Shown in pieces: positions 1 to 9,213 of a stretch of 64,000 nucleotides of DNA. The stretch comes from Janthinobacterium silvisoli (GTDB lineage Bacteria; Pseudomonadota; Gammaproteobacteria; Burkholderiales; Burkholderiaceae_D). A program made the translations under genes and the position numbers. Under the pieces are notes generated by a model that saw only the letters and a program-made list of their open reading frames with translations, made no database searches and had not been told where the DNA came from. Position 1 is the stretch's first letter. Each line of letters starts with the position of its first letter. Where the stretch lies: the NCBI RefSeq assembly GCF_014200725.1, contig NZ_JACHCL010000002.1, positions 1,054,001-1,118,000 of the forward strand, given 5' to 3'.

Positions 1-2068
1 TGGCAAAGCTACTGGAAACCGTGCCAAAATTAAAAGCCACCAGGCCGCCAGCACTGCCCGTAGCGTCGCTGTTCACTGCACCAGTAGCCGAACTATTTGT
101 AATGTTGCCGCTCAAAGCGTTATTACCCACCAGGCCACCGGCGCCATAAAACCCGGCAGACACCACAGTAGCACTGGAACGGCTATTGCTAATGCTCCCA
201 TAGTTCAAGCCTACCAACCCTCCTGATGTGGTGATGTTGCTACCGCTGACATTTCCGCTCGAATAAGTATTATTGATCTGGCCGAAATTCTCACCCGCCA
301 GCGCACCAGCACCCAAGTAAGAGCCTGCAGCACCGGTGATATTGGCGCCGATCAGGCCCAGGTTGCTCACCGAACCCGTGCTGCCGATCGAGCCGAACAG
401 GCCAACATTGGCCTCTTGCCGATTGACGTACAGATTATTGACGACATGACCCAAGCCATCAAACCTGCCACTGAACTGCACGCCAGATCCGATAGGCACA
501 AAACCACCGCCCCCCCAGCCAGCCGTCAAAGTAGCATCGATATTGCTACCCAAGACATAATTGCCGCCCAACGCACCATTAATGCCTTGCAAATCGTTGC
601 CCGTCAGACTGCCTTGCGCACCCAGGCTATTAATCACCTGATACGTAATCACCGGACCGCTACTGCCCTGTTTGGTGCTGAAATTATTGCCTGAAGGCAG
701 ATCCACTGCCGCCTTCACGTTGTAGGTGCTGCCCGTGCCGGCGGCCGAACTCTGGCCATATTCCAGCGCCAGGCTGGCCGTGCCGCTGCCGCGCATGGCG
801 GTGTTGATATTGATATTGTTTTGCGCCGTCAGGGTCAGCTTGTTGGCCGACCAGGAAATCGTATCGTTGACGTTGATATTGCCCTGCGTGCCACTGCCGC
901 CCGACACGCTCTGGATCTGCACATTGCTCGATTTGAGCATATTGCTAAAGAAGGCGCCCGTCTGGTCGCCACCGGACGCGGCAATATTGTAGTCGGTCGG
1001 ATCGATCAGCCAGGTGCCGGCCAGGCCCTTGGCCGCCGCCGTGGTCACCTTCAAGCCATCGTCGAGCTTGACGTGCGCGGCCGAGGTATCGATAAAGCCG
1101 CCATTGCCGCCCGTGGGGGCGCTGGCGTCCAGGGTGCCGGCCGCGTTCACCGTGCCGCTTTGCATGTCGCCCAGCAGTTTGATGGTGCCGCCGCGCGTGT
1201 CGATGGTATGTGCCTCGATGATGCCCGTGTTGTTGACCACGGTTTTCAGCAAGTCTCCGGCCGCCTGCGCGCTCAGCAGCACGCTGCCGCCATCGGCCTT
1301 GATCAAGCCGCCATTATTGACCAGCGCGCCGACCGCCCCTTCGTTGATGGCCACGTTGAGCAAGCCGTCGCCGGCCACGTCCAGCGTGATGGCGCGGCCA
1401 GCCGCCAGCGCAACCGATCCCAGGCGTGCCTGGATCGTGCCTTCATTCGACACATTGGCGCCCAGCAAGGCAACGTAACCACCGGGCGCGCTGATGCTGC
1501 CCTGGTTCAAGACCTTGCCGGTGCCATTACCACTGAATTGGTACTTGCCCGACATAAAGTCGTTATTGGAAATATCCAAGGTCGAGGCCACCAGGCCCGC
1601 CGTATTGACGGAGGCGCCCTGGCCGAACAGGATGCCGTTCGGGTTGACGATAAACACCTTGCCGTTGGCCGATAAGTTGCCCAGGATGCTGGTGCCGTCG
1701 CTGCCCAGCACCCGGTTCAAGGCCACCGCATTGCTGTTGGGCTGCTTGAACTGCACCGATTCGCCTTGGCCGATATTGAAGCTGGCCCAGTTGATGACGG
1801 CATTCTGGCTGCCCTGGTTGATCACGGTCGAGCCTGGTGCGCCATTGATCGTCGCCTGCCCCGCCACCACGTTACCGCCCGTCGGCCCCGCCAGGGCCAG
1901 CGAACCATAGCCCAGCATCAAGGCCGCCGCCATGCTGGTCAGCGCGAAATGCGCGCCGCCACCGCTGGCGCCGGGCAAGGAGCGCTTGCCGGCCGATTTG
2001 ACGTTTTCAGAGACGGCGGCATAAGCGCCGGTGGCCTGGTTCCAGATGGAGCGGTAAATGTGGTTCAT
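1..2068 (-). CDS. Two-partner secretion exoprotein (TpsA, filamentous haemagglutinin-like), partial at left edge
   Basis: The frame is open from an ATG at 2068 to the window edge, giving about 689 N-terminal residues with no stop. Residues 1-25 (MNHIYRSIWNQATGAYAAVS) are an ESPR extended signal peptide region. A hydrophobic signal segment follows, ending near ALAGPTGGNVVAG, and then a TPS/haemagglutination-activity domain (about 60-190) containing the family motifs NQGSQNAVINW and VFIVNPNGILFGQGA. Residues from about 550 on carry GLUG-type repeats (GGLVGLNYGSISNS, GGLVAFNFGTVSSS). Proteins of this kind are exported by the Sec system and then threaded through the outer membrane by a TpsB partner. 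The partner gene ends 30 bp upstream on the same strand, so the two are probably co-transcribed. The C-terminus and any toxin or adhesin tip lie outside the window, so the final role is unknown. GLUG repeats suggest a surface adhesin. Confidence 0.9.
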   Translation of the reverse strand, partial: MNHIYRSIWNQATGAYAAVSENVKSAGKRSLPGASGGGAHFALTSMAAALMLGYGSLALAGPTGGNVVAGQATINGAPGSTVINQGSQNAVINWASFNIGQGESVQFKQPNSNAVALNRVLGSDGTSILGNLSANGKVFIVNPNGILFGQGASVNTAGLVASTLDISNNDFMSGKYQFSGNGTGKVLNQGSISAPGGYVALLGANVSNEGTIQARLGSVALAAGRAITLDVAGDGLLNVAINEGAVGALVNNGGLIKADGGSVLLSAQAAGDLLKTVVNNTGIIEAHTIDTRGGTIKLLGDMQSGTVNAAGTLDASAPTGGNGGFIDTSAAHVKLDDGLKVTTAAAKGLAGTWLIDPTDYNIAASGGDQTGAFFSNMLKSSNVQIQSVSGGSGTQGNINVNDTISWSANKLTLTAQNNININTAMRGSGTASLALEYGQSSAAGTGSTYNVKAAVDLPSGNNFSTKQGSSGPVITYQVINSLGAQGSLTGNDLQGINGALGGNYVLGSNIDATLTAGWGGGGFVPIGSGVQFSGRFDGLGHVVNNLYVNRQEANVGLFGSIGSTGSVSNLGLIGANITGAAGSYLGAGALAGENFGQINNTYSSGNVSGSNITTSGGLVGLNYGSISNSRSSATVVSAGFYGAGGLVGNNALSGNITNSSATGAVNSDATGSAGGLVAFNFGTVSSSFA

Positions 2069-2098
2069 GATGGTATCCCGATGGTCTCGATATTATTT

Positions 2099-3754
2099 TT
2101 AGAAGTACTTCACGGCTTGCAGCCAGAAACGGCCGGATGCATCCGGCGCCGAGGTGGCCTTGGCATTGCCCAGCTTGTGGGCGTAATAGGCCTTGACGAT
2201 CAGCGCATTGGCGCCCGTCCACGTCAGGCCCAGGCCGGCGCCGCTCAAGGTGCGGCGGTTTTCGCCGGCACTCCAGGCATCGCGGTTGAGCTTGACGGTG
2301 CCCGTGTCGGCAAAGCCCACCAGTTGCAGCTGGCCGACAGCGGCATCGAAGGCCGGCAGGTTGCGGCGCAATTCCAGGTTCAGCACATAGCCCTGGTCGC
2401 CATACGCTTCGCCACCGGGATAGGCACGCACGCCACCCACGCCACCCAGTCCCATCTTTTCAGACACGTCGAGATTCTTCGAGGCCCATTGGGCATTGAG
2501 CAAACCATAGAAGGTGGTTTCCGCACCCAGGTTTTGCAGCCGCACGCCGGTAAAGCCCAGCTTGTTGAACGTACCGTTGCTATTGACGGTCAACTGGTCG
2601 ATCAGCAAGGCCAGCGGCGTCTTGATATCGATCTTGCCGTTGGTATAGGTCAGCGAATAGGTGGACAGGCCGCCGCCGCCGAAGCTGTCGCGCGCGTCGC
2701 CATTGAGGTTCAGCATCCAGATCTGGGCATCCTTGTCATTCACGGTGCCCGTCGATTCGGTCTTGTCCTGGAACTTCTTGCTGTCATAGCTCAGTTGCAG
2801 ATACAGATTGTTGGAACGCGAACGTATCAGCGGATAACTGCCATACAGGCTGGCGATCTTGGCCGTGCCCTTGGCTTCCAGCACGGCAAATTCCTTGCCC
2901 AGACGGTAATCCATATACGTGTAGGCGGCGCCCAGGCGCGCCGCGCCGATCTGGCCCTGGTAGGCGCCGCGCACATAGTTCAAGCCATCGGCCGAGGTGA
3001 AAGCGCGGACGGTGGCCACGTCGCCGATGCCGGCCAGTTCTGTCAGGTTGACGGTGGCGCCGATACGGTTGCGGCCCGTGTAGCGGTTGCCCTGGTTATC
3101 CGCGTCGACGCTGCCGTTGACGCGCGCGCCGGGCTGCAAGTCGACGATCAGGTCGGACGTACCCAGGCTTTCGCCTGGCGCCAGCGTAGACGACGCCTGC
3201 ACGCCAGGCATGTCGGACAGCAGCAGCAAGCGCCGCTCGAGTGGTTCGGTAGCGATGATCTGGCCATCGAGGCCCGTCAGGATGGTGTTGGCCAGGCCAT
3301 CGGACAAGCGGCTGGCATTGCGCACCGTCACCTTGCCATACTGGCCAGGCAATACTGCGATATTGACCACGCCATCCTTGATGTCTTGCGCAGGCAAATA
3401 AGCCTGTGCCAGGAAATAACCGCGCGTATGGTAATAGTCGGCAATCTTCGTTGCCATCGCACGCAAGTCAGTCAGGCTCAGCTCGCTGCCTGGCACAAAG
3501 CCCGTCGCTGCGATCAGCTCGCTTTCCGCAAACAGCGGCGAGGTCACGCGCAAACTCTGCACGGTGATGCGCGTGGTATCTCCCGCGACGGTAGCCGGCA
3601 CATTGCCTTGCTGCACACGGATTTCGGGAGGCGCCTTCTTCAACTGCGGCGTGGCCGGTATCTGCTGCAACTGGCTGCCGGCGCCGGGCGGGTCCACGGC
3701 ATAAGCATGTTGAATCAGGACCAGCAGGGTCAGGGGCAATAATCTGGCGTTCAA
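2099..3754 (-). CDS. ShlB/FhaC/HecB-type two-partner secretion outer-membrane transporter (TpsB)
   Basis: This is an outer-membrane beta-barrel transporter that secretes the TpsA protein encoded directly downstream. A TTG start at 3754 is preferred because GAGAGGA lies just upstream and the product then begins with a clean signal peptide (LNARLLPLTLLVLIQHAYA), giving 551 residues. An upstream in-frame TTG at 3796 has no ribosome site. Residues about 40-190 look like two POTRA domains (VQSLRVTSPLFAESEL, YYHTRGYFLAQAYLPAQ, VLPGQYGKV). The rest is a 16-strand barrel with the loop-6 motif VRAYPGGEAYGDQG near residue 435, the equivalent of FhaC VRGY. Length fits the family. The order transporter then exoprotein is one of the standard TPS arrangements. 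Confidence 0.93.
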   Translation of the reverse strand: MNARLLPLTLLVLIQHAYAVDPPGAGSQLQQIPATPQLKKAPPEIRVQQGNVPATVAGDTTRITVQSLRVTSPLFAESELIAATGFVPGSELSLTDLRAMATKIADYYHTRGYFLAQAYLPAQDIKDGVVNIAVLPGQYGKVTVRNASRLSDGLANTILTGLDGQIIATEPLERRLLLLSDMPGVQASSTLAPGESLGTSDLIVDLQPGARVNGSVDADNQGNRYTGRNRIGATVNLTELAGIGDVATVRAFTSADGLNYVRGAYQGQIGAARLGAAYTYMDYRLGKEFAVLEAKGTAKIASLYGSYPLIRSRSNNLYLQLSYDSKKFQDKTESTGTVNDKDAQIWMLNLNGDARDSFGGGGLSTYSLTYTNGKIDIKTPLALLIDQLTVNSNGTFNKLGFTGVRLQNLGAETTFYGLLNAQWASKNLDVSEKMGLGGVGGVRAYPGGEAYGDQGYVLNLELRRNLPAFDAAVGQLQLVGFADTGTVKLNRDAWSAGENRRTLSGAGLGLTWTGANALIVKAYYAHKLGNAKATSAPDASGRFWLQAVKYF

Positions 3755-3848
3755 GTTCTTCCTCTCGATCGGCCTGCGGCAGCGGGGCAGGCGCAAAAAG
3801 TATCTGTTGTATGCTGGAGAGAATTAATAATTTTGATAACAATGTGAA

Positions 3849-3854
3849 ATTATA
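3849..3854 (-). promoter_or_regulatory. Candidate -10 box for the TPS operon
   Basis: On the minus strand this reads TATAAT, about 95 nt upstream of the TTG start at 3754, in an AT-rich stretch. No good -35 hexamer is seen at 16-18 nt, so the site could need an activator or be chance. Confidence 0.35.
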
Positions 3855-4291
3855 GGCAGCCGCAATAATGGCTATTCTCAAAAGCAATATTGATACATTC
3901 TAGTCCTGTAAAACGTTGCCGTGATGCTATAAGAAGAACTTTGAGCCTGCGCATCAAGGATCGCTGTTCAAACACAAAAAAGGCCTGAAAATACGTCAAA
4001 CTGCTGATTTCATGCTGTCTTAAATGTATCTAAAACGCAACAAAATTATCAGGGAAACACTCCCAAAATGCTAGTCGTCGCTTTTGTTGAGAAAAATACA
4101 CTGTTATTGCTTTTGGTTGCCAAATAGAACAATTAATTAAAATATAAATAAATTTATTTCAAATTAATAATGGTATGGAAAAGTTCACATTTGCTTACGT
4201 GGAGGGAGCGCTGAATGCAGAAGGAAATTGCTAGCGGGGCAAGCCAGGGAAGAGGCCTGCCCAAGAGGGCAAGACAGAAGACAATAAAGGC

Positions 4292-4324
4292 CGATACGGC
4301 GGACGGGTTACGCCCGCCGTATCG
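4292..4324 (-). terminator. Rho-independent terminator of the PEP-CTERM gene
   Basis: A perfect 11-bp stem (cgatacggcgg / ccgccgtatcg) with an 11-nt loop lies 9 bp beyond the stop codon of the minus-strand gene. On that strand it is followed by a T-rich stretch (CCTTTATTGTCT). Confidence 0.7.
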
Positions 4325-4333
4325 ATGCGGACG

Positions 4334-5050
4334 TCAGCCGAGATGCGCCTTGGCGGCCTTGCGGCGGCGCGCCATCACGCCGGCCAGCGCCAGGCCGGTC
4401 AGCATCATCACATAGGTTTCCGGCTCGGGGACGGCCGAGATGTACTCGTAAGTCACCGTCAAGCGGCCGGCCGCAGCCGTTTCAAACTGGGTCAGCAAAT
4501 TGCCGGAACCACTGCCGTTCGAAGCGCCGAGGGCATTCAGGCCCAGGTTGATGAAGCCGCCGCCATCGGACGAGAACAGGCCAAAGTCGCTGCCACTGCG
4601 GCTGATGAAACTGTTGGAACCACTGCTGCTGCGCAAGCCGGTGCTGGCGCCCGAGGTGCCCGCAAAGTCGATCGTGCCGTCAAATGCGCTCAGCGCAAAC
4701 GTTTCGCTGAAGATAGGATTGGCGACCACCAGCACGGAATTGTCGGGACGATACAAGGTCAGCAGCGACGACAGGCTCAGGGTGACGTCGGAAGCGCTGG
4801 CATCGAGGCTTTCCGCCCTGCCCGTGCCTTGCACCTGGCCGACCAGGGAAAACGTAATCGATTGCAAGAAGCCCAGATTGCTGTCGAACTTGGCCAGGTT
4901 CAAAGTGTCGCTCCAGTTGGTACCACTGAAGCCGCGCTCCACGTTGAATGTTTGGGTATATACCTCGTCGTGCGGGGCTGCCAGCACAGCTTGTGGGACG
5001 CTCAAGCCGAGCACTGCGGCCGTCGCCAGGGCGTAGAGAGATTTTTGCAT
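4334..5050 (-). CDS. PEP-CTERM sorting-domain protein, choice-of-anchor E type
   Basis: A secreted surface or matrix protein of 238 residues. The start at 5050 is supported by GGAG 7 nt upstream and gives a signal peptide (MQKSLYALATAAVLGLSVPQ, cleaved near VLAAP). The middle carries LNLAKFDSNLGFLQSITFSL, the pattern of the choice-of-anchor E domain. The C-terminus has the tripartite PEP-CTERM signal: VPEPETYVMM, a hydrophobic helix, and a basic ARRRKAAK tail. Such proteins are processed by an exosortase, which is not encoded in this window. The target structure is unknown; in this family of bacteria these proteins accompany exopolysaccharide. It is probably monocistronic, with its own terminator just downstream. 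Confidence 0.88.
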   Translation of the reverse strand: MQKSLYALATAAVLGLSVPQAVLAAPHDEVYTQTFNVERGFSGTNWSDTLNLAKFDSNLGFLQSITFSLVGQVQGTGRAESLDASASDVTLSLSSLLTLYRPDNSVLVVANPIFSETFALSAFDGTIDFAGTSGASTGLRSSSGSNSFISRSGSDFGLFSSDGGGFINLGLNALGASNGSGSGNLLTQFETAAAGRLTVTYEYISAVPEPETYVMMLTGLALAGVMARRRKAAKAHLG

Positions 5051-5387
5051 CGATAGCTCCAATTTATCAGGAAAAAAGTCACAGGTTGCACAAGAACCAA
5101 AAAGCGCTCCAGTGCACACACCAGAAATCAGAAGTCTGATCCTCCAGTTAACTAATTGTAATAAATGCCATCAATTGAATATGCACACTTTGTTGCAATT
5201 TTGAAAATTATGATTGTATTTTTGATTGCGAAATGTGCTTGGCGATAGCGTGATTGGGAAACAGATTTCTGGTCAGAATCAATGTCATCGGTAACCATTA
5301 GTTAAACCCGCTTCCATCAACGACAAACGGCGCGCCCCTGGAAAGGGTCGCGCCGTTTTAAAGCAGACTGGAAGACAAGGCTTTTTG
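5051..5387. other. Intergenic region upstream of the PEP-CTERM gene
   Basis: About 340 bp with no gene recognised. The part at 5140-5240 is AT-rich and probably holds the promoter of the minus-strand PEP-CTERM gene. A terminator hairpin of the next gene lies at 5325-5358. Confidence 0.6.
5325..5358. terminator. Hairpin terminator after the NAD-dependent reductase gene
   Basis: A perfect 10-bp stem (aaacggcgcg / cgcgccgttt) around a 14-nt loop. It lies 30 bp beyond the stop of the minus-strand reductase gene. Its A/T-rich stem ends give it terminator character on either strand. Confidence 0.6.
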
Positions 5388-6260
5388 TTACGTTTTCTTG
5401 TGCAGCCGGGTAATCAGGCTCGATGTATCGTAGCGGTTGCCGCCCGCTTGCTGTACTTCGCTGTAGAACTGGTCCGTCAATTCCGTTACGGGCAGCTGAC
5501 TACCGTTACGCCTGGCTTCGGCGATACAGATACCCAGGTCCTTGCGCATCAGGTCGACCGCGAAACCGAAATCAAACTTGCGCTCGATCATCGTCTTGCC
5601 GCGATTTTCCAGCTGCCACGACTGGGCCGCACCCTTGGCGATCACATCGACCACGCGGGCAGCATCGAGGCCCGCATTCTCGGCAAAGGCGATGCCTTCG
5701 CTGAGCGCCTGCACCAGGCCCGCGATACAGATCTGGTTGACCATCTTGGTCAATTGCCCCGAACCCGGCGCACCCATATAGGTGACGGCCCGCGCAAACA
5801 GGGCGATCACGGCTTCGGCGCGGGCATACGCTTCCTCGTCGCCGCCCACCATCACCGTCAGCTTGCCATTCTCGGCGCCAGCCTGACCGCCGGAGACCGG
5901 TGCATCCAGGAAGAACACGCCCTTTTCCCTGGCGGCCGCGTGGATGGTGCGGGCCGCTTCAGCCGAGGCGGTGGTATGGTCGATCAGCACGCTGCCGGGC
6001 GCCATGGCGGACAACAAGCCGCCCTCTTCCAGGATCACCTGGTATAGATCATTGTCATTGCCGATGCAGGTGAACACGAATTCGGCCCCGGCAGCAGCAG
6101 CGGCCGGCGTGGCCGCGCTCTTGCCCTGATGCTGCTCCAGCCAGGCTGCTGCGCGCGCCGGATTGCGGTTATACACCGTCACCTGATGCCCGCCCGCCGC
6201 CAGATGGCCAGCCATGGGAAAGCCCATGACGCCCAAGCCGATGAATGCCACTTTTGCCAT
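5388..6260 (-). CDS. NAD(P)-dependent oxidoreductase, 3-hydroxyisobutyrate dehydrogenase / tartronate semialdehyde reductase family
   Basis: A 290-residue cytosolic beta-hydroxyacid dehydrogenase, the usual family length. The N-terminus is a Rossmann fold with GLGVMGFPMAGHLAAGG at residues 7-23. The substrate-binding signature DAPVSGGQAGAENGKL lies near 118. The catalytic lysine is in GSGQLTKMVNQ near residue 170, followed by the all-helical C-terminal domain. AGGA upstream of the ATG at 6260 supports the start. It stands alone between two PEP-CTERM genes, so context does not identify the substrate: 3-hydroxyisobutyrate, tartronate semialdehyde, or succinic semialdehyde as in GLYR-type enzymes. 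Confidence 0.88.
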   Translation of the reverse strand: MAKVAFIGLGVMGFPMAGHLAAGGHQVTVYNRNPARAAAWLEQHQGKSAATPAAAAAGAEFVFTCIGNDNDLYQVILEEGGLLSAMAPGSVLIDHTTASAEAARTIHAAAREKGVFFLDAPVSGGQAGAENGKLTVMVGGDEEAYARAEAVIALFARAVTYMGAPGSGQLTKMVNQICIAGLVQALSEGIAFAENAGLDAARVVDVIAKGAAQSWQLENRGKTMIERKFDFGFAVDLMRKDLGICIAEARRNGSQLPVTELTDQFYSEVQQAGGNRYDTSSLITRLHKKT

Positions 6261-6484
6261 ATTGTCCGTCCTGTCGATGAAAGAATCCGATTATTGTCAC
6301 ACAAACGGACGGCCGCTGGCAGAGGTGGGCCAGATACTGCTGCCAGCATGCTTGATCATAAAAGCAACACATTAATCAAATGCAATTTTATCTTGCATTT
6401 ATTGCCACACAATATTATATTGATTTGGTAACAAATAGTATCTATTCGAACATATACCAGCCCATCCATGCCCAGGAGGCGATC

Positions 6485-7171
6485 TTGCACACCGTCCACA
6501 CCACCATCTTCCGTTTGAAGGCCCTGACCTTGACCGCTCTGCTGCTCATGGCGGGCACCTCCCAGGCCGGCATTACCGTCTATACCAGCCAGGCAGCGTA
6601 CCTGGCGGCCGTCAGCGCCACCGCCGTCGACACTTACGACAACTTGCCCCTTGATGCGCTCAATACGCCACTCAATCGCACTGTCGGCGCGTACAGCTAT
6701 ACCGCCACTACCAACGGCACACCAGTCCAGCTGTTTGGCGCGGGTGATGGCGGCGACCATTGGCTCAGCACCAATGCCGCCACCGATAACATCCTGTTTT
6801 CCAATTTTTCCAGCACCGTGCGTGGCGTAGGCGGTTTCTTTTTCGGTTCGGATCTTTTCGGCGATTACACCGCCGGTAGCAGCAGCACCCTGACCGCCAG
6901 CAATATCCTCGGAGAAGTACTGACTTACCAGCTGATCTTGCCGACACAGTCCTCGTTTGTCGGCTTCATCTCCAGCGACGCCATCGCCACGCTGCGCTTC
7001 AAGAGCAACGATGCCGACAATAGTGTATGGCCCACCGTCAATGACTTGCACCTGTCGGCCGCCGCCGTCATTCCTGCCGTTCCGGAACCTTCCAGCTACG
7101 CCTTGCTACTGGGCGGCATGGGCTTGCTGGGCTGGATCGCCCGCCGGCGCCGCCAGTCTCGCCAGCATTAA
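6485..7171 (+). CDS. PEP-CTERM sorting-domain protein
   Basis: A secreted protein of 228 residues. The TTG at 6485 is chosen because AGGAGG lies 6 nt upstream and the product then starts directly with a signal peptide (LKALTLTALLLMAGTSQA). An in-frame start further upstream would place about 35 odd residues before it. The mature part has no domain I recognise with certainty; it is rich in Thr, Ser and Gly, as in other surface proteins of this class. The C-terminal sorting signal is VPEPSSYALLLGG, a hydrophobic helix, then ARRRRQSRQH. It is the second exosortase substrate in this stretch, about 1.4 kb from the first and on the opposite strand. Its stop is 1 bp from the stop of convergent hisC. 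Confidence 0.87.
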   Translation: MHTVHTTIFRLKALTLTALLLMAGTSQAGITVYTSQAAYLAAVSATAVDTYDNLPLDALNTPLNRTVGAYSYTATTNGTPVQLFGAGDGGDHWLSTNAATDNILFSNFSSTVRGVGGFFFGSDLFGDYTAGSSSTLTASNILGEVLTYQLILPTQSSFVGFISSDAIATLRFKSNDADNSVWPTVNDLHLSAAAVIPAVPEPSSYALLLGGMGLLGWIARRRRQSRQH

Positions 7172-7172
7172 G

Positions 7173-8228
7173 TTACAGCAACTCACGCAAGGCCCGCACC
7201 AGGGCCGCGCATTCGTCCGGACTGCCGATGCTGATGCGCAGAAACTGGCTGATGCGCGGCGCATTGAAGTGGCGCACGATCACGGAACGCGCGCGCAAGC
7301 CCGCCGCCAATTGCGCCGCATCGTGCTGCGGATGGCGGGCAAAGATAAAATTGGCCTGCGACGGCAAGACCTCGAAGCCCATTCCGGCCAGTTCAAACGC
7401 CAACTGTTGGCGGCTGTCGATCACGGCTTGCCGCGTCTGCTGGAAATAGGCTTCGTCACGGAACGACGCCACGGCGCCGGCCAGCGACAAGCGGTCCAGC
7501 GGATAGGAATTGAAACTGTTCTTGACCCGCTCCAGCGCTTCGATCAAGTCCGGCTGGCCCAGCGCGAAACCCACGCGCAAACCAGCCAGCGAACGCGATT
7601 TCGACAAGGTCTGCACCACCAGCAGGTTCGGATAACGGGCGATCAGGGCGACCGCGCTATCGCCGCCGAAATCCACATAGGCTTCATCGACCACCACCAC
7701 CGCCTCGGGATGAGCCAACAAGATGCTTTCCACGGCCGCCAGGCCCAGGCCGATGCCGGTAGGCGCATTCGGATTCGGAAAGATGATGGCGCCGCACGGC
7801 CCTGCATAATCGTCGGGACGTATACGCATCTGCTCGTCGAGCGGCACGGTACGGTAATCGATGCCATACAGCTTGCAATACACGGGATAAAAGCTGTAGC
7901 TGATATCGGGGAGCAGCAGCGGTGCATCGTGCTTGAGCAAGGCCATGAACACCAGCGCCAGCACTTCATCGGAACCGTTGCCGACAAACACTTCCTTAGT
8001 GCTGACACCGTGATACTCAGCCAGTGTTTGCTTCAGTTCGCTAGCGGACGGATCGGGATACAACCGCAAGGTATCCGCCGCCGCCTCGCGCAGCGCGGCC
8101 AGCACCTGCGGCGCTGGGCCGTAGGGATTTTCATTGGTATTGAGCTTCACCAGGCCGGGCAGTTTCGGCTGCTCGCCTGGCACATAGGGGGTAAGTTCGC
8201 TTACCACGGCACTCCAGTATCGGCTCAT
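7173..8228 (-). CDS. hisC: Histidinol-phosphate aminotransferase
   Basis: A PLP-dependent class II aminotransferase that converts imidazole-acetol phosphate and glutamate to histidinol phosphate in histidine synthesis. The 351 residues match the family. Visible signatures are [13 protein letters not shown] at the N-terminus, [18 protein letters not shown], and the PLP-lysine motif [12 protein letters not shown] near residue 210. No other his genes are nearby, so this is a detached copy. Fold-type I homologues acting on aromatic amino acids share these motifs, so a Phe/Tyr aminotransferase role cannot be excluded. A run of ten C (coding sense) lies about 23 nt upstream of its ATG. Confidence 0.88.
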   Translation of the reverse strand: MSRYWSAVVSELTPYVPGEQPKLPGLVKLNTNENPYGPAPQVLAALREAAADTLRLYPDPSASELKQTLAEYHGVSTKEVFVGNGSDEVLALVFMALLKHDAPLLLPDISYSFYPVYCKLYGIDYRTVPLDEQMRIRPDDYAGPCGAIIFPNPNAPTGIGLGLAAVESILLAHPEAVVVVDEAYVDFGGDSAVALIARYPNLLVVQTLSKSRSLAGLRVGFALGQPDLIEALERVKNSFNSYPLDRLSLAGAVASFRDEAYFQQTRQAVIDSRQQLAFELAGMGFEVLPSQANFIFARHPQHDAAQLAAGLRARSVIVRHFNAPRISQFLRISIGSPDECAALVRALRELL

Positions 8229-8251
8229 TGCAGGCTTATAGTCGGGAAGTT

Positions 8252-8261
8252 GGGGGGGGGG
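8252..8261 (+). repeat. G10 homopolymer between hisC and a divergent small gene
   Basis: Ten consecutive G residues lie 23 nt upstream of the hisC start codon. On the other strand they are about 117 nt upstream of the small plus-strand gene. Runs of this length are prone to slippage. Confidence 0.8.
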
Positions 8262-8377
8262 AGATAAAACTCGATCAGATTACCATAGTGCTTAGCGGGA
8301 TCAAGGCTGCGGCTGGGGCGAGGACTAGCGTGACATATGCAGATATAACGCGCCTTTGCAGCCTGAAAGGAAACATC

Positions 8378-8827
8378 ATGAACAGCATGCACAAGCTCGA
8401 TCAAGCAACACCAAATTTTGGTGAGCAGATCCTGGCTGAATTACGGGCAGCCACACAACAGCAACATGCGCCCACGAAAGTCGATCTGCAGCGTGTCTTG
8501 GCACTGGCGGAGCGCCTGGCGGTGAACAGCCGCGCCATGCACGATACCCTCGGGACATTGTTTGACAGCCTGCAGAAAAGCGAGGAGCATGCAGTGAATA
8601 GCGAGGAGGGTTCAGTCATGAACGAACAAACCGGCACACTGGAAAAAGATATCGCTGGCATGAAAGTGGATATCGCCAGCCTTAAGCTCGATATCGCGGT
8701 AGTGCGCTCCAACTATGCAAGCAAGTCCGATGTCGCTGAAGCGAAGTCAGCTGTGATTTTGTCGTGTGTGGGGACGATGATTGCCTTGTCAGGCGTGGCG
8801 TTTGCGGTGGCGAAGCTGGTGCACTGA
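8378..8827 (+). CDS. Small coiled-coil protein with C-terminal membrane anchor, function unknown
   Basis: 149 residues. The ATG at 8378 has AAAGGA 6 nt upstream, so it is preferred over longer in-frame options. Residues about 85-115 form heptad-like repeats (LEKDIAGMKVDIASLKLDIAVV). Residues about 126-146 form one transmembrane helix (VILSCVGTMIALSGVAFAVA). This layout resembles the small coiled-coil membrane proteins of the DUF1640/CCDC90 type, but I do not recognise a specific family. It stands alone, followed by a bidirectional terminator at 8951. Confidence 0.6.
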   Translation: MNSMHKLDQATPNFGEQILAELRAATQQQHAPTKVDLQRVLALAERLAVNSRAMHDTLGTLFDSLQKSEEHAVNSEEGSVMNEQTGTLEKDIAGMKVDIASLKLDIAVVRSNYASKSDVAEAKSAVILSCVGTMIALSGVAFAVAKLVH

Positions 8828-8945
8828 GGCTGAGGGTGGGTTGGCTTTTAAAGCTTGAATAGAGGAAAAAACGCCTTGCGCTGCGCGCTTTGGGCGGTTT
8901 TTCTAGCTGGGTTGAGGCGCTAGCTGATAAGTTTCCTTGCAAATG

Positions 8946-8974
8946 AAAAAAGCTCCCGTCAGGGAGCTTTTTTA
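8946..8974. terminator. Bidirectional terminator between the small membrane protein and tRNA-Ser copy 1
   Basis: Stem agctccc / gggagct with loop gtca, flanked by A-run and T-run. It ends the minus-strand tRNA and probably also the plus-strand gene at 8378-8827. Confidence 0.85.
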
Positions 8975-8981
8975 CTTATTT

Positions 8982-9071
<90 letters not shown>

Positions 9072-9213
9072 TTTACTACGTGCTGCGGTCTTCGTTTAAA
9101 TGGACGGTGCCGTTTGAACGAGGCGCTATTCTAGCATGGGGGATGTTGCTTTGGGTAGGGGTTTGTTAGCTGGTACGCTACTGAAGTTCAAAACATGAAT
9201 GGGCGATTCGGAG

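Larger units (their letters stand above)
3755..4333. other. AT-rich intergenic region between the TPS operon and a PEP-CTERM gene
   Basis: No convincing gene is visible in this roughly 580-bp gap. It is clearly AT-richer than its neighbours, especially around 4100-4190, which is typical of a promoter or silencing region upstream of a surface-protein operon. It holds the candidate -10 box near 3850 and, at its right end, the terminator of the next minus-strand gene. Confidence 0.6.

Noticed and set aside
1766..3742. A 658-residue plus-strand open frame
   Set aside because: It is a shadow of the TPS genes in GC-rich DNA; composition is Arg/Gln/His-rich with no domain, while the minus strand encodes clear TpsA and TpsB.
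4215..4415. A short frame in the AT-rich gap running into the PEP-CTERM gene
   Set aside because: It crosses the terminator hairpin and overlaps the real gene in antisense.
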